Shown in pieces: positions 15,773 through 27,178 of a DNA stretch of 64,000 bases (positions are counted from its first letter, which is position 1; every line of letters starts with the position of its first letter). A program made the translations under genes and the position numbers. The notes beneath the pieces were generated by a model, which saw nothing but the letters and a program-made list of their open reading frames with translations, had not been told where the DNA came from and did not search any database. Origin of the DNA: Conexibacter woesei DSM 14684 (GTDB lineage Bacteria; Actinomycetota; Thermoleophilia; Solirubrobacterales; Solirubrobacteraceae); NCBI RefSeq assembly GCF_000025265.1, contig NC_013739.1:3038001-3102000 (forward strand). The letters are read 5' to 3'.

Positions 15773-16810
15773 CTATCCGAAGAAGGTGCGCGCCAGCTCC
15801 AGATAGCGGAGGTCGATCGTCTTGATCCCCTCCACCTGGCCGAGCGGGACGCTCGTCATCTCGGTGCCGTGCAGAGCGACCATGCGGCCGGTCTCGCCGG
15901 CCATCACGAGGTCGGCGGCCTTCGCGCCGTATCTGGTCGCCAGCATGCGGTCGGTCGCCGTCGGCGTGCCTCCGCGCTGGACGTGGCCGAGCGACGTGAC
16001 GCGCGTCTCGTAGCCCGTCCGCTCCTCCAGCTCCACCGCGAGCGCGGTTCCGATCCCGCCGAGGCGCGGGTAGCCGTACTGGTCGACGTCGTCGGACGTG
16101 CGGATCTGTCTGCGGTCGCCGCTCTCGAACGCGAGCTGCGCACCCTCGGCGACGACGATGATCGAGAAGTCCTTGCCGCGCTCGTGGCGGCGTGCGATCG
16201 CCGCCGAGATCTCCTCGACGGTCAGCTCCAGCTCCGGGATCAGGATCGCGTCGGCGCCACCGGCGATCCCGGCGTAGACAGCGATCCAGCCGGTGTTGCG
16301 GCCCATCACCTCGAGGATCATCACGCGGTCGTGCGACTGCGCGGTGGTGTGGAGGCGGTCGATCGCGTCGGTCGCGATCTGCACGGCCGTGTCGAAGCCG
16401 AACGTGTAGTCGGTGTGCGTGACGTCGTTGTCGATCGTCTTCGGCACGCCGACGACGGGGATCCCCAGCTCCTCCTGCACCCGCCGGGTGATCATCATCG
16501 TGTGCTCGCCGCCGATCGCGATGACCGCGTCGAGCGGGTCCTGCGTCTGCTGGCTGAGCACCTTCTCGACGCCCTGCTCCTCGCGGAACGGGTTGTAGTT
16601 CGAGGTGCCGACGATCGTGCCGCCGAGGTGGAGGATCCCCGAGACGCTGCGTTGGTCGAGCTCGATCCAGTCGTGCTCGGCCAGTCCGCGGTAGCCGCGG
16701 CGCAGGCCGATCGGCTCGTGTCCGTGCGTCATCAGGCGCCGTGCTGCGGCGCGGATGACGGCGTTGAGGCCGGGGCAGTCGCCGCCGGCGGTCAGGATTC
16801 CGACTCGCAT
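15773..16810 (-). CDS. pfkA: 6-phosphofructokinase (phosphoryl donor uncertain)
   Basis: A 345-residue group A phosphofructokinase committing fructose 6-phosphate to glycolysis. TAGGDCPGLNAVIR (8-21) forms the nucleotide loop, PKTIDNDV (about 123-130) holds the catalytic Asp, and MGRNTGW and HVQRGGTP bind the sugar phosphate. The donor-specificity position reads IGGEHT, against GGDGS in ATP enzymes and GGDDT in PPi enzymes. Lys follows Pro in PKTIDND, as in PPi-dependent and actinobacterial ATP-dependent forms. The start ATG at 16810 follows TACGCT by 8 bases. The donor cannot be settled from sequence. Confidence 0.92.
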   Translation of the reverse strand: MRVGILTAGGDCPGLNAVIRAAARRLMTHGHEPIGLRRGYRGLAEHDWIELDQRSVSGILHLGGTIVGTSNYNPFREEQGVEKVLSQQTQDPLDAVIAIGGEHTMMITRRVQEELGIPVVGVPKTIDNDVTHTDYTFGFDTAVQIATDAIDRLHTTAQSHDRVMILEVMGRNTGWIAVYAGIAGGADAILIPELELTVEEISAAIARRHERGKDFSIIVVAEGAQLAFESGDRRQIRTSDDVDQYGYPRLGGIGTALAVELEERTGYETRVTSLGHVQRGGTPTATDRMLATRYGAKAADLVMAGETGRMVALHGTEMTSVPLGQVEGIKTIDLRYLELARTFFG

Positions 16811-16818
16811 TGCGGCGC

Positions 16819-16824
16819 AGCGTA
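16819..16824 (-). promoter_or_regulatory. -10 hexamer TACGCT of pfkA
   Basis: TACGCT on the minus strand ends 8 bases before the pfkA ATG, with no Shine-Dalgarno between them. Confidence 0.45.
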
Positions 16825-16915
16825 GCCGTTGCCTTTGGAGCTGTCGACACGCCAGCGCCGTTCCCGACACACGGGGGGTGTGGTTTCCCCCACCGCGCGC
16901 GACCGCGCGCATTCG

Positions 16916-16921
16916 TAGAAT
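16916..16921 (+). promoter_or_regulatory. -10 hexamer TAGAAT of the substrate-binding lipoprotein gene
   Basis: TAGAAT ends 9 bases before a TTG that gives the longer, positively charged signal peptide. Confidence 0.45.
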
Positions 16922-16930
16922 CCGCGTCGC

Positions 16931-19800
<2,870 letters not shown>

Positions 19801-19858
19801 GCCCACCTCCGTCTCGCGAACCCGTTCCTGCGTGATACGGGCCGCGGCGGCCGGAGGC

Positions 19859-21328
19859 TCAGCCGGCCGCCACCCGCACCTCGTCGGTCGCCGCGAAGCC
19901 GAGCTCGTTGTGCGCGTGCGCCTCGCCCGCGCTGCGCGCCTGCTCGGCGACCGCGGCCGCGACCGCCGGCGCCACGTCGCGGTTGAAGACCGACGGGATG
20001 ATGTAGTCCTCGCGCAGCTCGTCCTCGGGCACGATCTCGGCGATCGCGCGCGCGGCGGCCATCTTCATCCCCTCGGTGATGTGGTTCGCGCGGACGTCGA
20101 GCGCACCGCGGAATATCCCGGGGAAGCAGAGCACGTTGTTGATCTGGTTCGGGTAGTCCGAGCGCCCGGTCGCCATCACGCGCACGTACGGCGCCGCCTC
20201 CTCCGGCGACACCTCGGGGTTCGGGTTCGCCATCGCGAAGACGATCGGGTCCTTCGCCATCCGCGCCAGCGCCTCCGCCGGCATCACGCGCGCGCCGGAG
20301 ACGCCGACGAACAGGTCCATCCCGTCGATCACGTCGCCGGGGCGGCCTTCGCGCCGCTCGGGGTTCGTCGTCTCGGCGTACCAGCGCTTGATCGGGTTCA
20401 TCGACCCGTCGAGGTAGTCGGGGCGGCCGATGTGGACGGCGCCCTTGGAGTCGCAGCCGACGATCTCGGTGACGCCCGCCGACTGGAGGATCTTCGTGAC
20501 CGCGACGCCGGCGGCGCCGAGCCCGGTCACGAGCACGCGCATGTCGCGCAGCTCGCGGCCGGTCAGCTTCGCGGCGTTGATCAGCGCCGCGAGCGTGACG
20601 ACGGCGGTGCCGTGCTGGTCGTCGTGGAAGACGGGGATGTCGAGCTCGGCGGCGAGGCGGTCCTCGATCTCGAAGCAGCGCGGCGCGGAGATGTCCTCCA
20701 GGTTGATCCCGCCGAAGGTGGGGGCGAGTGCCTTGACGATCGCGACGATCTCGTCCGGGTCCTTCGTGTCGAGGCAGATCGGGAAGGCGTCGACGCCGGC
20801 GAACTCCTTGAACAGGACCGCCTTGCCCTCCATCACCGGCATCGCCGCCTCCGGGCCGATGTCGCCGAGCCCGAGGACCGCGGTGCCGTCGGAGACGACG
20901 GCGACCGTGTTGCGCTTGATCGTGTACTGGAACGCCTTGTCGCGGTCCTCGTGGATGGCCTTGCAGACGCGCGCGACGCCGGGCGTGTACGCCATCGAGA
21001 GGTCGTCGCGCGTCTTCAGCGGCGACTTGCTGTGCAGCTCGATCTTGCCGCCGAGGTGCATCTGGAACGTGCGGTCGGTCGTGTCGAGCACGCGTGTGCC
21101 GTCGACCGCCGCGATCGCGGCGGTGATGCCGTCCCACTCCGACTGGTCGGAGCAGAGCGCGGTGATGTCGCGCACCGCGAGGCCGTCCTCGATCGCGACG
21201 AGGTCGACCGCTCCGATCGTCCCGCCCGCGTCGCCGATCGCCGTGGCTACGCGTCCGAGCATCCCGGGACGGTCCGCGATCTCGACGCGGATCGTGAGGG
21301 AGAACTGGGCGCTCGGCGTGCTCGGCAT
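19859..21328 (-). CDS. NAD(P)-dependent malic enzyme with N-terminal ACT domain
   Basis: A 489-residue enzyme that oxidatively decarboxylates malate to pyruvate. An ACT domain (about 5-85; VEIADRPGMLGRVATAIGDAGG) precedes the malic-enzyme core, with SMAYTPGVARVC, DIGPEAAMPVMEGKA, VFHDDQHGTAVV for metal and malate, and the NAD fold VTGLGAAGVA. The ACT domain implies allosteric control by a small ligand, probably an amino acid. ATG 21328 is chosen because the ACT domain begins at once; an upstream in-frame ATG at 21400 adds an unconserved leader. A minus-strand TATTAT is at 21367-21372. Confidence 0.92.
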   Translation of the reverse strand: MPSTPSAQFSLTIRVEIADRPGMLGRVATAIGDAGGTIGAVDLVAIEDGLAVRDITALCSDQSEWDGITAAIAAVDGTRVLDTTDRTFQMHLGGKIELHSKSPLKTRDDLSMAYTPGVARVCKAIHEDRDKAFQYTIKRNTVAVVSDGTAVLGLGDIGPEAAMPVMEGKAVLFKEFAGVDAFPICLDTKDPDEIVAIVKALAPTFGGINLEDISAPRCFEIEDRLAAELDIPVFHDDQHGTAVVTLAALINAAKLTGRELRDMRVLVTGLGAAGVAVTKILQSAGVTEIVGCDSKGAVHIGRPDYLDGSMNPIKRWYAETTNPERREGRPGDVIDGMDLFVGVSGARVMPAEALARMAKDPIVFAMANPNPEVSPEEAAPYVRVMATGRSDYPNQINNVLCFPGIFRGALDVRANHITEGMKMAAARAIAEIVPEDELREDYIIPSVFNRDVAPAVAAAVAEQARSAGEAHAHNELGFAATDEVRVAAG

Positions 21329-21366
21329 GGTCGGAAGGGCCTCCGTGGGTCGTTGGGACGGTGGAG

Positions 21367-21372
21367 ATAATA
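21367..21372 (-). promoter_or_regulatory. -10 hexamer TATTAT of the malic enzyme gene
   Basis: TATTAT lies on the minus strand 38 bases before ATG 21328, leaving room for a short leader with GGAGG. It would exclude the longer start at 21400. Confidence 0.5.
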
Positions 21373-21442
21373 CCGCTGTTCGGTCTGCGAGTTCCACCAT
21401 GCGGAATGATACGGGGAACGGCTTCCACGCCGCTGTGGTCCC

Positions 21443-21448
21443 TACTCT
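21443..21448 (+). promoter_or_regulatory. -10 hexamer TACTCT of polA
   Basis: TACTCT ends 8 bases before GTG 21457, fixing that codon as the likely leaderless start. Confidence 0.5.
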
Positions 21449-21456
21449 GTGTCGCC

Positions 21457-24060
21457 GTGGCCGCCGCCCCCGACAAGCCGGACGAGCTGTTCCTGATCGA
21501 TGGGAACTCGCTCGCGTACCGCGCCTTCTTCGCGTTGCCGGAGTCGATCGCGACCTCGACCGGCTTCCCGACGAACGCGATCTTCGGCTTCGCCTCGATG
21601 CTGGTGAAGATCCTCACCGAGTACGGCCCGAGAGCGACGATCGTCGCGTGGGACCGCGGCCACTCCGGTCGCAGAGAGGTGTATCCCGAGTACAAGGCGC
21701 AGCGCTCCTCGCGCCCGGACCTGTTCAAGCAGCAGTGGCCGCACCTCGAGCCGCTGGTCGAGTCGTTCGGATATCAGAACGTCTCGCTCGACGGCTACGA
21801 GGCAGACGACGTGATCGCGACGCTCGCCGAGCGCGCGAAGGCCGCGGGCATCCCGGTGATGGTCGTGACCGGCGACCGCGACTCGTTCCAGCTCGTCGAC
21901 GAGGGCGTGCAGATCATGGCGACCTCGCGCGGCATCACCGAGACGAGAACGTACGACCGCCAGGGCGTCATCGACCGCTACGGGATCCCGCCCGAGCTGG
22001 TCCCCGACTTCATCGGCCTCAAGGGCGACACGTCCGACAACATCCCCGGCGTCCCCGGGATCGGCGACAAGACCGCCGCGCAGCTGCTGAACGACTTCGG
22101 CGACCTCGAGGGCGTGCTCGCGAACGCGCACACGATCAGAGCGAGAAAGCGGCGCGAGAACCTGATCGAGCACGCCGAGGACGCACGCGTCAGCAAGCAG
22201 CTCGCGACGATGCGGCGCGACCTCGAGGTCGCGATCGACGTCGCCGCCGTCCACGGCGCCGAGCCCGACCGCTCGAGACTGCGCGAGACGTTCCGCGAGT
22301 TCGAGCTGCGCGACCCGCTGCGGCGGCTGGAGGAGGCGCTCGGCGACGGCGACGAGGCTGCGCCGCGCCCGCAGGCCGAGCGGGCGATCGGCGCGAAGCT
22401 GCGGACCGGCGCGGTGGCGGACCTTGCGTCGCTGGCTCCCGCCGGCGGCGAGATCGCGCTCGCCGCGCGCGAGCCCGAGAAGCCCGACGACGCGCTGTTC
22501 GGCGAGAGCGACGCGTGGCGCTTCGGCGCCTACGCCGGGCAGGACGCGCTCGCGGGAGAGTGCGGGGGCGACGCCGGGCCGGAGGTGCTCGCCGCAGCGA
22601 TCGGCGAGCGGCCAGCGCTCGCGCACGACGCGAAGGCACTGCGCGAGGTCCCCGCGACGCTCGCGCACGACACCCTGATCGCCGCCTACCTGCTCGAACC
22701 CGCCCGCCGCAGCTACCCGCTCGACGAGCTGACCGAGGAGCGCGGCATCGGGACCGACGTCGAGGACGCCGCGGCAGCCGACGCGATCCTCGTCCACGCG
22801 CTCACCGCCGCGCAGCGCCCGCAGCTGGAGGAGCGCGAGCTGCTGCCGCTGTTCGACGACGTCGAGCTGCCGCTCGTGCGCGTGCTGCGCGCGATGGAGA
22901 CGGCAGGGCTGAGGCTCGACACGGAGCTGCTGGCGACGATCCGCACGCGCGTGATGGACGAGGCCGTCGCGCTCGAACGCGAGATCTGGGAGCTGACCGG
23001 CGAGGAGTTCATGATCGGCTCCCCGCAGCAGCTCGGCCAGATCCTGTTCGAGAAGCTCGGCCTGTCGAGAAAGAGACGCGGCAAGACCGGCTACTCGACG
23101 GACGCCCGCGTGCTGCAGGCGATCCGCGGCGAGCACCCGGTGATCGAGAAGATCGAGCGCTGGCGCGAGCTGACGAAGCTCGCCTCGACCTACCTCGACG
23201 CGCTGCCGCTGCTGATCTCGCCCGAGGACCACCGGCTGCACACGACGTTCAACCAGGTGACGGCCGCGACCGGCCGCCTCTCCTCGACGAACCCGAACCT
23301 GCAGAACATCCCGATCCGCACCCCGCTCGGTCGCGAGATCCGCGCCTGCTTCGTCGCCGAGCCCGGCAACGTCCTCATCTCCGCCGACTACTCCCAGGTC
23401 GAGCTGCGCGTGCTCGCGCACATCGCCGGCGAGGAGGTGCTGAAGGAGATCTTCCGCCGCGGCGAGGACGTCCACACCGCGACCGCCGCCGCGATCCTCG
23501 GCATCGACCCTGAGCAGCTCGACGCCGGCTCGCGCTCGAAGGCGAAGATGGTCAACTACGGCATCGTCTACGGCCTCTCGGCCTTCGGCCTCGCCGACCG
23601 CCTGCAGATCCCGCGCGAGGAGGCGCAGGAGTTCATCGACCGCTACCTCGACGGCTTCCCGGCCGTCCAGGCGTTCATCAGAACGACGATCGAGCAGGCG
23701 ACCGACCAGGGTTACGTGACGACGCTGATGGGGCGGCGCCGGCAGATCCCCGAGCTGCGGGCGCGCAATTACCAGATGCGCCAGCTCGGCGAGCGGCTCG
23801 CCGTCAACACCGTGATCCAGGGCACCGCCGCCGACGTGATCAAGCTCGCGATGGTCAACGCCGACCGCGCGCTGCACGCCTCCGGCCTGCGCACGAGACT
23901 GATCCTCCAGATCCACGACGAGCTGCTGTTCGAAGGGCCTGCGGAGGAGGCCGAGCAGGCACGCGACCTCGTCGTCCCGCAGATGGTCGACGCGCTGGAG
24001 CTCGACCCGCCGCTCGTCGTCGACGCGGGCATCGGCCCGAACTGGCTGGACGCGAAGTGA
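21457..24060 (+). CDS. polA: DNA polymerase I
   Basis: An 867-residue repair and Okazaki-fragment polymerase. The N-terminal 5'-3' exonuclease (FLIDGNSLAYRAFFALP, DGYEADDVIATLA, VTGDRDSFQLV, GLKGDTSDNIPGVPGIG) occupies about 1-290. The middle 3'-5' exonuclease-like domain lacks the catalytic carboxylates. The polymerase carries motif A DYSQVELRVLAHIAGE, the O-helix RSKAKMVNYGIVYGLSAFG and motif C QIHDELLFE. GTG 21457 is chosen because TACTCT lies 8 bases upstream and the exonuclease begins nine residues in; an open frame extends back to 21361. The stop overlaps the next gene's GTG. Confidence 0.96.
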   Translation: MAAAPDKPDELFLIDGNSLAYRAFFALPESIATSTGFPTNAIFGFASMLVKILTEYGPRATIVAWDRGHSGRREVYPEYKAQRSSRPDLFKQQWPHLEPLVESFGYQNVSLDGYEADDVIATLAERAKAAGIPVMVVTGDRDSFQLVDEGVQIMATSRGITETRTYDRQGVIDRYGIPPELVPDFIGLKGDTSDNIPGVPGIGDKTAAQLLNDFGDLEGVLANAHTIRARKRRENLIEHAEDARVSKQLATMRRDLEVAIDVAAVHGAEPDRSRLRETFREFELRDPLRRLEEALGDGDEAAPRPQAERAIGAKLRTGAVADLASLAPAGGEIALAAREPEKPDDALFGESDAWRFGAYAGQDALAGECGGDAGPEVLAAAIGERPALAHDAKALREVPATLAHDTLIAAYLLEPARRSYPLDELTEERGIGTDVEDAAAADAILVHALTAAQRPQLEERELLPLFDDVELPLVRVLRAMETAGLRLDTELLATIRTRVMDEAVALEREIWELTGEEFMIGSPQQLGQILFEKLGLSRKRRGKTGYSTDARVLQAIRGEHPVIEKIERWRELTKLASTYLDALPLLISPEDHRLHTTFNQVTAATGRLSSTNPNLQNIPIRTPLGREIRACFVAEPGNVLISADYSQVELRVLAHIAGEEVLKEIFRRGEDVHTATAAAILGIDPEQLDAGSRSKAKMVNYGIVYGLSAFGLADRLQIPREEAQEFIDRYLDGFPAVQAFIRTTIEQATDQGYVTTLMGRRRQIPELRARNYQMRQLGERLAVNTVIQGTAADVIKLAMVNADRALHASGLRTRLILQIHDELLFEGPAEEAEQARDLVVPQMVDALELDPPLVVDAGIGPNWLDAK

Positions 24061-25259
24061 GCGGCTCGCCGCCGATCCTGCCAGCCGCACCTCCGCCACC
24101 GCCTCCACCGCCCCCGCCCGAACCGCCGCGTCCCAGCATCGACCTCGGCGCGCGCACGATCGCGCGCACCGTCGTGATCGTGCTGGTGATCCTCGGCGTG
24201 CTCTACCTCGTTTATCGCCTGCGCACGCCGCTGTCGTGGATCGTGATCGCGACGTTCATCGCCGTCGCGCTGTCGGGGCCGGTCAACTTGATGAGCCGGA
24301 AGATGCCGCGCGGCATCGCGATCCTGCTCGCGTACCTCGGGCTGATCGCGATCCCGATCGGGATCGCCGCGATCGTGATCCCGCCGCTGGTGGAGGAGGC
24401 GACGAACCTCGCCGACGACGTCCCCGGCTACGTCAACGACCTGCAGGAGTGGGTCAACAACAACGAGCGCCTGAAGGACCTCGACAGGCAGTACGACATC
24501 GTCGACAGACTCAGAGAGAGAGCCGAGGAGCTGCCGAACCACCTCGACGACGCGGCCTCGACGCTCTCCGACGTCGGCGGGACGATCGTCGGCTCGCTGT
24601 TCGCCGCCTTCAACATCCTGATCCTCAGCATCTTCATGGTCGCGAGCGGGCGACGATGGGTCGACCTCGCGATCGGCTTCGCGAGACCGGAGCACGTGCC
24701 GCGGATCAGACGCGCCGTCGACCGGATCGGGATCGCGGTCGGCAACTACGTCGGCGGGGCGCTGCTGCAGGCGACGATAGCCGGCGTCACGACGTTCGTC
24801 GTGCTGACGATCCTCGGCGTCCCGTTCGCGGCGCCGCTGGCGGTGCTGACGGCGCTGTTCGACCTGATCCCGCTCGTCGGCGCGACGATCGCGGCCGTGC
24901 TCGTCGGGATCGTGACGGCGTTCCACGACTTCCCCGTCGCGACGATCGTGTGGGTCATCTGGGCGATCGCCTACCAGCAGATCGAGAACAACGTGATCCA
25001 GCCGCAGATCCAGAGACGTGCGGTCGAGATCCACGCGTTCGCGGTGCTCGTCTCGGTGCTGTTCGGGGCGACGCTGTTCGGGATCGTCGGCGCGCTGCTG
25101 GCGATCCCGGTCGCGGCGTCGATCCAGATCGCGCTGCGCGAGTGGTGGGACTACCGCCAGGCGGTCGCGGTCGAGCTGCCGCCCGGCGTCGAGCGCCCCG
25201 AACCGCCGGCGCCGCCGGACGGCGACCCGCCCGCCAAGCTCGACCTGCCGCCGCCCTGA
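24057..25259 (+). CDS. AI-2E transporter family (PerM-type) membrane protein
   Basis: A 400-residue polytopic membrane protein of the AI-2E exporter/PerM family. A proline tract (residues 11-25) precedes about seven to eight membrane segments. The large hydrophilic loop between the early pairs (about 110-175) and the conserved DLIPLVGATIAAV, QQIENNVIQPQIQ and LFGIVGALLAIPVAA motifs define the family. The C-terminal tail is Pro-rich. Members have been linked to autoinducer-2 export, Na+/H+ antiport or solute efflux, so the substrate here is open. The GTG overlaps the polA stop. Confidence 0.88.
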   Translation: MSGSPPILPAAPPPPPPPPPPEPPRPSIDLGARTIARTVVIVLVILGVLYLVYRLRTPLSWIVIATFIAVALSGPVNLMSRKMPRGIAILLAYLGLIAIPIGIAAIVIPPLVEEATNLADDVPGYVNDLQEWVNNNERLKDLDRQYDIVDRLRERAEELPNHLDDAASTLSDVGGTIVGSLFAAFNILILSIFMVASGRRWVDLAIGFARPEHVPRIRRAVDRIGIAVGNYVGGALLQATIAGVTTFVVLTILGVPFAAPLAVLTALFDLIPLVGATIAAVLVGIVTAFHDFPVATIVWVIWAIAYQQIENNVIQPQIQRRAVEIHAFAVLVSVLFGATLFGIVGALLAIPVAASIQIALREWWDYRQAVAVELPPGVERPEPPAPPDGDPPAKLDLPPP

Positions 25260-25264
25260 CCCCC

Positions 25265-25270
25265 TACGAT
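25265..25270 (+). promoter_or_regulatory. -10 hexamer TACGAT of the carboxyltransferase gene
   Basis: TACGAT ends 6 bases before GTG 25277. Confidence 0.4.
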
Positions 25271-25276
25271 CCGCCC

Positions 25277-26824
25277 GTGGGTCGCCTCGGCAGCGCATGG
25301 GATCGGGTCGCGCTGGTCGCCGACGAGGGGACGTTCGAGCCGTGGGACGAGGTCGTCGTCTCCGACGACCCGCTCGCGTTCGCGGACGTTCGCTCCTACC
25401 GCTCGCGACTGGAGGCGGCGCGCTCGCGCACCGGGCTCGCCGAGTCGGTGCTGACCGGTCGCGCGCTCGTGGCCGGCCGCCCGGCGGTGCTCGTCGCCGG
25501 CGAGTTCGGCTTCCTCGGCGGCTCGATCGGCGTCGCGACGGGGGAGCGGGTAGCGCGCGCGTTCGAGCGGGCGCTCGCGGATCGGCTGCCGCTGGTGGCG
25601 CTGCCGGCGTCGGGCGGCTCGCGGATGCAGGAGGGGACGCTCGCGCTCGTGCAGATGGCGAAGCTGGCGGCGTCCGCGCGGCGGCTGCGCGCGGCCGGAC
25701 TGCCGTACGTCGTCTGCCTGACCGATCCGACGACCGGCGGCGTGCTCGCCTCGTGGGGCTCGCTCGGGACTGTCACCTTCGCGCTGCCCGGGGCGCTGCT
25801 CGGCTTCGCCGGCCCGCGCGTCGTCGAGCTGCTGACGGGAACGGCGCTGCCCGCCGGGGTCCAGACGTCCGAGACGCTGCTGTCGCAGGGGTTGGTGGAC
25901 GTGGTGGTGGAGCCCTCCGCGGTGCGCTCCGCCGTCGCGCGGGTGCTCGCTGTGGCTCGGCCCGGGCCTCGGAGGAATGGCGATTCGACCACCGTCACGG
26001 TGGCCGATCCGACACTCCTCGCTCCGCCGAGTGCGCGCGACGCGTGGGCGTCGCTGGGGTTTGCGCGGGACAGGCGCCGGCCCGGGGCTCGCGAGCTGCT
26101 GGACGCGATCGCGAGCGACGTGACCGAGCTGCGCGGGGACCGCACCGGCCGGCCCGACGATCCCGGCTGCTTCGCCGCGCTCGCGCGCATCTGCGGGATT
26201 CCGGCCGTCCTGATCGCGCAGCGGCGCGCGCCCGACGGGACGCCGCCGGCGCTCGGACCGGCCGGCTTCCGCAAGGCGCGGCGGGCGATGGCGCTCGCGG
26301 CCGAGCTGCGGCTGCCGCTCGTGACGCTCGTCGACACGCCCGGAGCGGAGCTGAGCGCCGGCGCCGAGCGCGGCGGGCTGGCCGGCGAGATCGCCGCCTG
26401 CCTCGCGGAGCTGAGCGGGCTGCCGGTGCCGACGCTGGCGCTGCTGATCGGCGAGGGCGGCAGCGGCGGCGCGCTCGCGCTGCTCGTCGCCGACCGGATC
26501 GTCTGCGCCGAGCACGCGTCGCTCGGCGTGATCGCGCCGGAGGGCGCCTCGGCGATCCTCTACCGCGACCTCGACCACGCGCCGGAGCTGGCGGCGGCGC
26601 AGGGCGGCGCCTCGTGGCAGCTCGAGCGGGCCGGCATCGCGGACGCCGTCGTGCCCGAGCCGCAGCCGGCGCACGAGCAGCCGCGGCAGTTCGTCACGCG
26701 GCTCGCCGCCGTCGTCGAGAGGGAGCTGGCGGCGCTGCTCGCGCGTGACGACGCCGAGCGGCTCGCCGCCCGCCACGCCCGCTGGCGGGCGCTCGGCACG
26801 CCCGGCGCCGGCGGCGCCGGCTGA
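25277..26824 (+). CDS. Fused acetyl-CoA carboxylase carboxyltransferase (beta-alpha type)
   Basis: A 515-residue protein joining both carboxyltransferase halves. The N-terminal half is AccD-like (FGFLGGSIGVATGERV, ASGGSRMQEG, CLTDPTTGGVLASW) and the C-terminal half AccA-like (GFRKARRAMALA, LVDTPGA, LIGEGGSGGALAL, VIAPEGASAILYRD). It would transfer carboxyl from biotin to acetyl-CoA, the first step of fatty acid synthesis. The N-terminal four-cysteine zinc ribbon of bacterial AccD is missing. No biotin carboxylase or carrier gene is in the window. GTG 25277 follows TACGAT closely. Another acyl-CoA substrate is possible. Confidence 0.85.
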   Translation: MGRLGSAWDRVALVADEGTFEPWDEVVVSDDPLAFADVRSYRSRLEAARSRTGLAESVLTGRALVAGRPAVLVAGEFGFLGGSIGVATGERVARAFERALADRLPLVALPASGGSRMQEGTLALVQMAKLAASARRLRAAGLPYVVCLTDPTTGGVLASWGSLGTVTFALPGALLGFAGPRVVELLTGTALPAGVQTSETLLSQGLVDVVVEPSAVRSAVARVLAVARPGPRRNGDSTTVTVADPTLLAPPSARDAWASLGFARDRRRPGARELLDAIASDVTELRGDRTGRPDDPGCFAALARICGIPAVLIAQRRAPDGTPPALGPAGFRKARRAMALAAELRLPLVTLVDTPGAELSAGAERGGLAGEIAACLAELSGLPVPTLALLIGEGGSGGALALLVADRIVCAEHASLGVIAPEGASAILYRDLDHAPELAAAQGGASWQLERAGIADAVVPEPQPAHEQPRQFVTRLAAVVERELAALLARDDAERLAARHARWRALGTPGAGGAG

Positions 26825-26899
26825 CCGGCTCCGTGTCGACCGGCGCCGGGCCGGGTACGCAACAAACGGCACGAAGTTGGAGAGAAGAGGAGGGGTCTC

Positions 26900-27169
26900 G
26901 TGGCGCATCTGCACGTCGGTGATGGGCATCCGCGTCTGGCCGCGACCGGTCGCGGCCTCACGCAGGCGTTCTGGGCGATCGCGGCGGGCGTGATCGTCGC
27001 GTACGTCTTCTTCCTCGCGCTCGGGGCGTTCGGCTCCGGCGAGGTCGTCGCGCTCACCGTCGCGGTGATCGTCCTGTCGGTCCTGTGGGTCGTCCACGCC
27101 GCGCTCGACGCGCGCCGCCGCGCACGCGACCCGCGCCTGATCCAGGCGCGCGAGCGGCGCGGGTTCTAG
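26900..27169 (+). CDS. Small two-helix membrane protein of unknown function
   Basis: An 89-residue protein with two hydrophobic helices (about 24-45 and 49-68) flanked by a hydrophilic N-terminus and a strongly basic C-terminus (DARRRARDPRLIQARERRG). GTG 26900 has an unusually strong GAGGAGGGG Shine-Dalgarno upstream, so translation is probably efficient. No family is recognised. It is separate from the carboxyltransferase gene by 75 bases and ends convergent to the following flavoprotein gene. Confidence 0.7.
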   Translation: MAHLHVGDGHPRLAATGRGLTQAFWAIAAGVIVAYVFFLALGAFGSGEVVALTVAVIVLSVLWVVHAALDARRRARDPRLIQARERRGF

Positions 27170-27178
27170 GCGCGCCCG

